Assembly (NCBI GenBank): GCA_002386465.1
Contig: DGIT01000145.1
Coordinates: 1,707-9,351, forward strand
DNA: 7,645 nt
Reading direction: 5' to 3'
Source of the DNA: Burkholderiales bacterium UBA4615
GTDB lineage: Bacteria > Pseudomonadota > Gammaproteobacteria > Burkholderiales > Burkholderiaceae_E
In this document: positions 6,744 through 7,645 of the stretch, piece by piece
Layout: each line of letters begins with the position of its first letter
Position numbering within the stretch: position 1 is the first letter of the stretch
Position numbers and translations under genes: made by a program
The notes under the pieces: generated by a model
The model's database searches: none
What the model saw: only the letters and a program-made list of their open reading frames with translations
What the model was told of the DNA's origin: nothing

Positions 6744-6754
6744 CTATCCCCCAG
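6732..6754 (-). promoter_or_regulatory. Hairpin across the stop codon, exclusive with the terminator
   Basis: CTGGGGG (6754-6748) and CCCCCAG (6738-6732) are exact reverse complements with a 9-base loop that holds the TAG stop codon. The downstream arm shares bases 6732-6736 with the first arm of the terminator stem, so only one of the two structures can form at a time. Confidence 0.45.
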
Positions 6755-7645
6755 TACCGGAGAAATTGATGACGTATCCGGTCTCTGGCGGCACCTCCGC
6801 GAAGAAGAAATACACCCGGCCGATATACGTGACATCCACTGCCCGCGGAGTAAACGTCAGCTCCAGACGGCATTGGCTGCCAATCTCCAATCGTGCACCA
6901 CAGGTATTGCTGCTGATGCCCCACACGGCATTCCCGCCGCCCCCATCAACATCTACACTTTGAAAGGTGAGGGGTGCGTTACCGGTGTTCGTGATCGTGC
7001 TGACATAGCGGCTGGTCTGTCCAACGGCAATCCGTCCGAGGAACACGGCATCGTTGTTGGCAGGCGACGTGGTCGCCGAGTAGGTGGAGCTCGTCACGGT
7101 AATGGATGCGCGGCCGCTCACGCCTGCCGCAGCCGCGGTCGCCTCGGTAACTCCCGGAGCTACCCCAGCGACAACCCCGGACTCGTTCACCGTGGCAACA
7201 CCAGGATTAGCAGACGACCATGAAACACCGGAGTTGATGGGCCAGGTGGAGCCGTCTGTGTACACGCCGCTCACAATAAGCTTGCGCAGCGTCCCGACCG
7301 CCACAACGGAGTCGGAGGGCCCCACTTTGAGTGACTGCAATTGCGATGCATTGACATTGACATCAAGGCTTCCGGTGACGCTGCCCGAAGTCGCCGTGAT
7401 GGTGGTGCCACCCACTTTCAAGGTCGAAAGCAACCCCGCATTATCGATTGTCGCTACCGCCGGATTGGATGACGACCAGGAAACACCGGGGCTTAGCGGT
7501 GCAACAGAGCCATCAGAATAGGTTCCTGATGCAAGCAGCGCCTGGCTGACCCCTGCAGGCGCCGAATTCACTAATGGGGTAATGGCAATGGCGCGCAACT
7601 GCGCCGCAGTCACGACAACTGATGCCCGCCCCCCCAACCCGCTGA
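6744..7645 (-). CDS. Big_2/ASH-domain surface or secreted protein, C-terminal part (5' end beyond window)
   Basis: The frame is open at the right edge, so the N-terminus is missing; no true start exists here (a TTG at 7637 is internal to a repeat ending in SGLGGRASVVV). About 300 residues are visible. Two bacterial Ig-like (Big_2/BID_2) domains come first, at about 7350-7601 and 7092-7343, with the matching features GTYSDGS / GVYTDGS, GVSWSSSNPAVATI / GVSWSSANPGVATV and a closing V-T-beta strand. A C-terminal ASH or 'choice-of-anchor D' type domain follows (about 6747-7043), with TITNTGNAPLTF, two cysteines ten residues apart (TCG and QCRLELTFTP) and a terminal SGTG. The last is the usual end of this domain, so the C-terminus is complete. 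There is no membrane segment or LPxTG-like anchor at this end. Big_2 proteins are mostly extracellular adhesins or large exported proteins; that role is inferred. Third positions look somewhat less GC-rich than in the neighbouring genes. Another repeat probably precedes the edge. Confidence 0.8.
   Translation of the reverse strand, partial: SGLGGRASVVVTAAQLRAIAITPLVNSAPAGVSQALLASGTYSDGSVAPLSPGVSWSSSNPAVATIDNAGLLSTLKVGGTTITATSGSVTGSLDVNVNASQLQSLKVGPSDSVVAVGTLRKLIVSGVYTDGSTWPINSGVSWSSANPGVATVNESGVVAGVAPGVTEATAAAAGVSGRASITVTSSTYSATTSPANNDAVFLGRIAVGQTSRYVSTITNTGNAPLTFQSVDVDGGGGNAVWGISSNTCGARLEIGSQCRLELTFTPRAVDVTYIGRVYFFFAEVPPETGYVINFSGTGG
7092..7601 (-). repeat. Two tandem Big_2 coding repeats, 258-base period
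   Basis: The two Ig-like domains are offset by exactly 86 codons; for example the plus-strand string GAAACACCGG occurs at 7222-7231 and 7480-7489. The match is clear in protein and partial in DNA, which points to old rather than recent duplication. The residues at the window edge look like the end of another copy. Confidence 0.7.

Noticed and set aside
6631..6924. N-terminal extension of the GspE-type protein up to 6924
   Set aside because: It would overlap the conserved ASH-domain coding end of the upstream gene and cross the candidate terminator, and its residues do not look like a GspE/PilB N-terminus. The ATG at 6630 gives a normal length.
7084..7521. A 145-codon plus-strand open frame
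   Set aside because: It is the complement of the Big_2 repeats and is explained by their Thr/Val/Ser-rich coding.
1..7645. CRISPR array, tRNA, rRNA, insertion sequence or prophage genes
   Set aside because: I looked for spaced direct repeats, cloverleaf-like or rRNA-like stretches and transposase or integrase motifs and found none.

Overview
The window reads as GC-rich chromosomal DNA of a proteobacterium, most likely a betaproteobacterium of the Burkholderiales type. The basis is the high GC content, the strong G/C preference at third codon positions, and the kinds of genes present: a CoxE-type VWA protein of a form I associate with this class, an MsbA-like exporter and a stand-alone GspE/PilB ATPase. 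I could run no database search, so the taxonomic call is an inference.

Layout: bases 27-1202 (+) encode a CoxE-type VWA-domain protein, whose usual partner, a MoxR AAA+ ATPase, would lie to the left of the window if present. It converges, with a 6-base gap, on a run of five genes on the minus strand. In the order of minus-strand transcription these are: the C-terminal end of a repetitive Big_2/ASH-type surface or secreted protein (6744 to beyond the right edge); a GspE/PilB secretion or pilus ATPase (4810-6630); an MsbA-related half-size ABC exporter (2951-4765); a spermidine-synthase-like SAM-dependent enzyme (2120-2878); and a small outer-membrane beta-barrel protein (1209-2078). The last four are spaced 44, 72 and 41 bases apart and could be one transcript. 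The Big_2 gene is separated from them by 113 bases that hold a candidate terminator.

Working together: four of the five minus-strand genes belong to the envelope or secretion machinery, and the fifth is a soluble methyltransferase-fold enzyme of unknown substrate. Joint function is suggested only by gene order. No pseudopilin, GspF/PilC, GspD or other secretion partner is in the window, so the GspE-type ATPase is an orphan here.

The most notable non-coding signals are a perfect 9-bp dyad that occupies the place where the ABC exporter's ribosome binding site should be, a short CA repeat just inside the same gene, and two mutually exclusive hairpins around the stop codon of the Big_2 gene that resemble an attenuator. 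No RNA genes, insertion sequences, CRISPR arrays or phage genes were seen. Nothing here amounts to a clearly new system.
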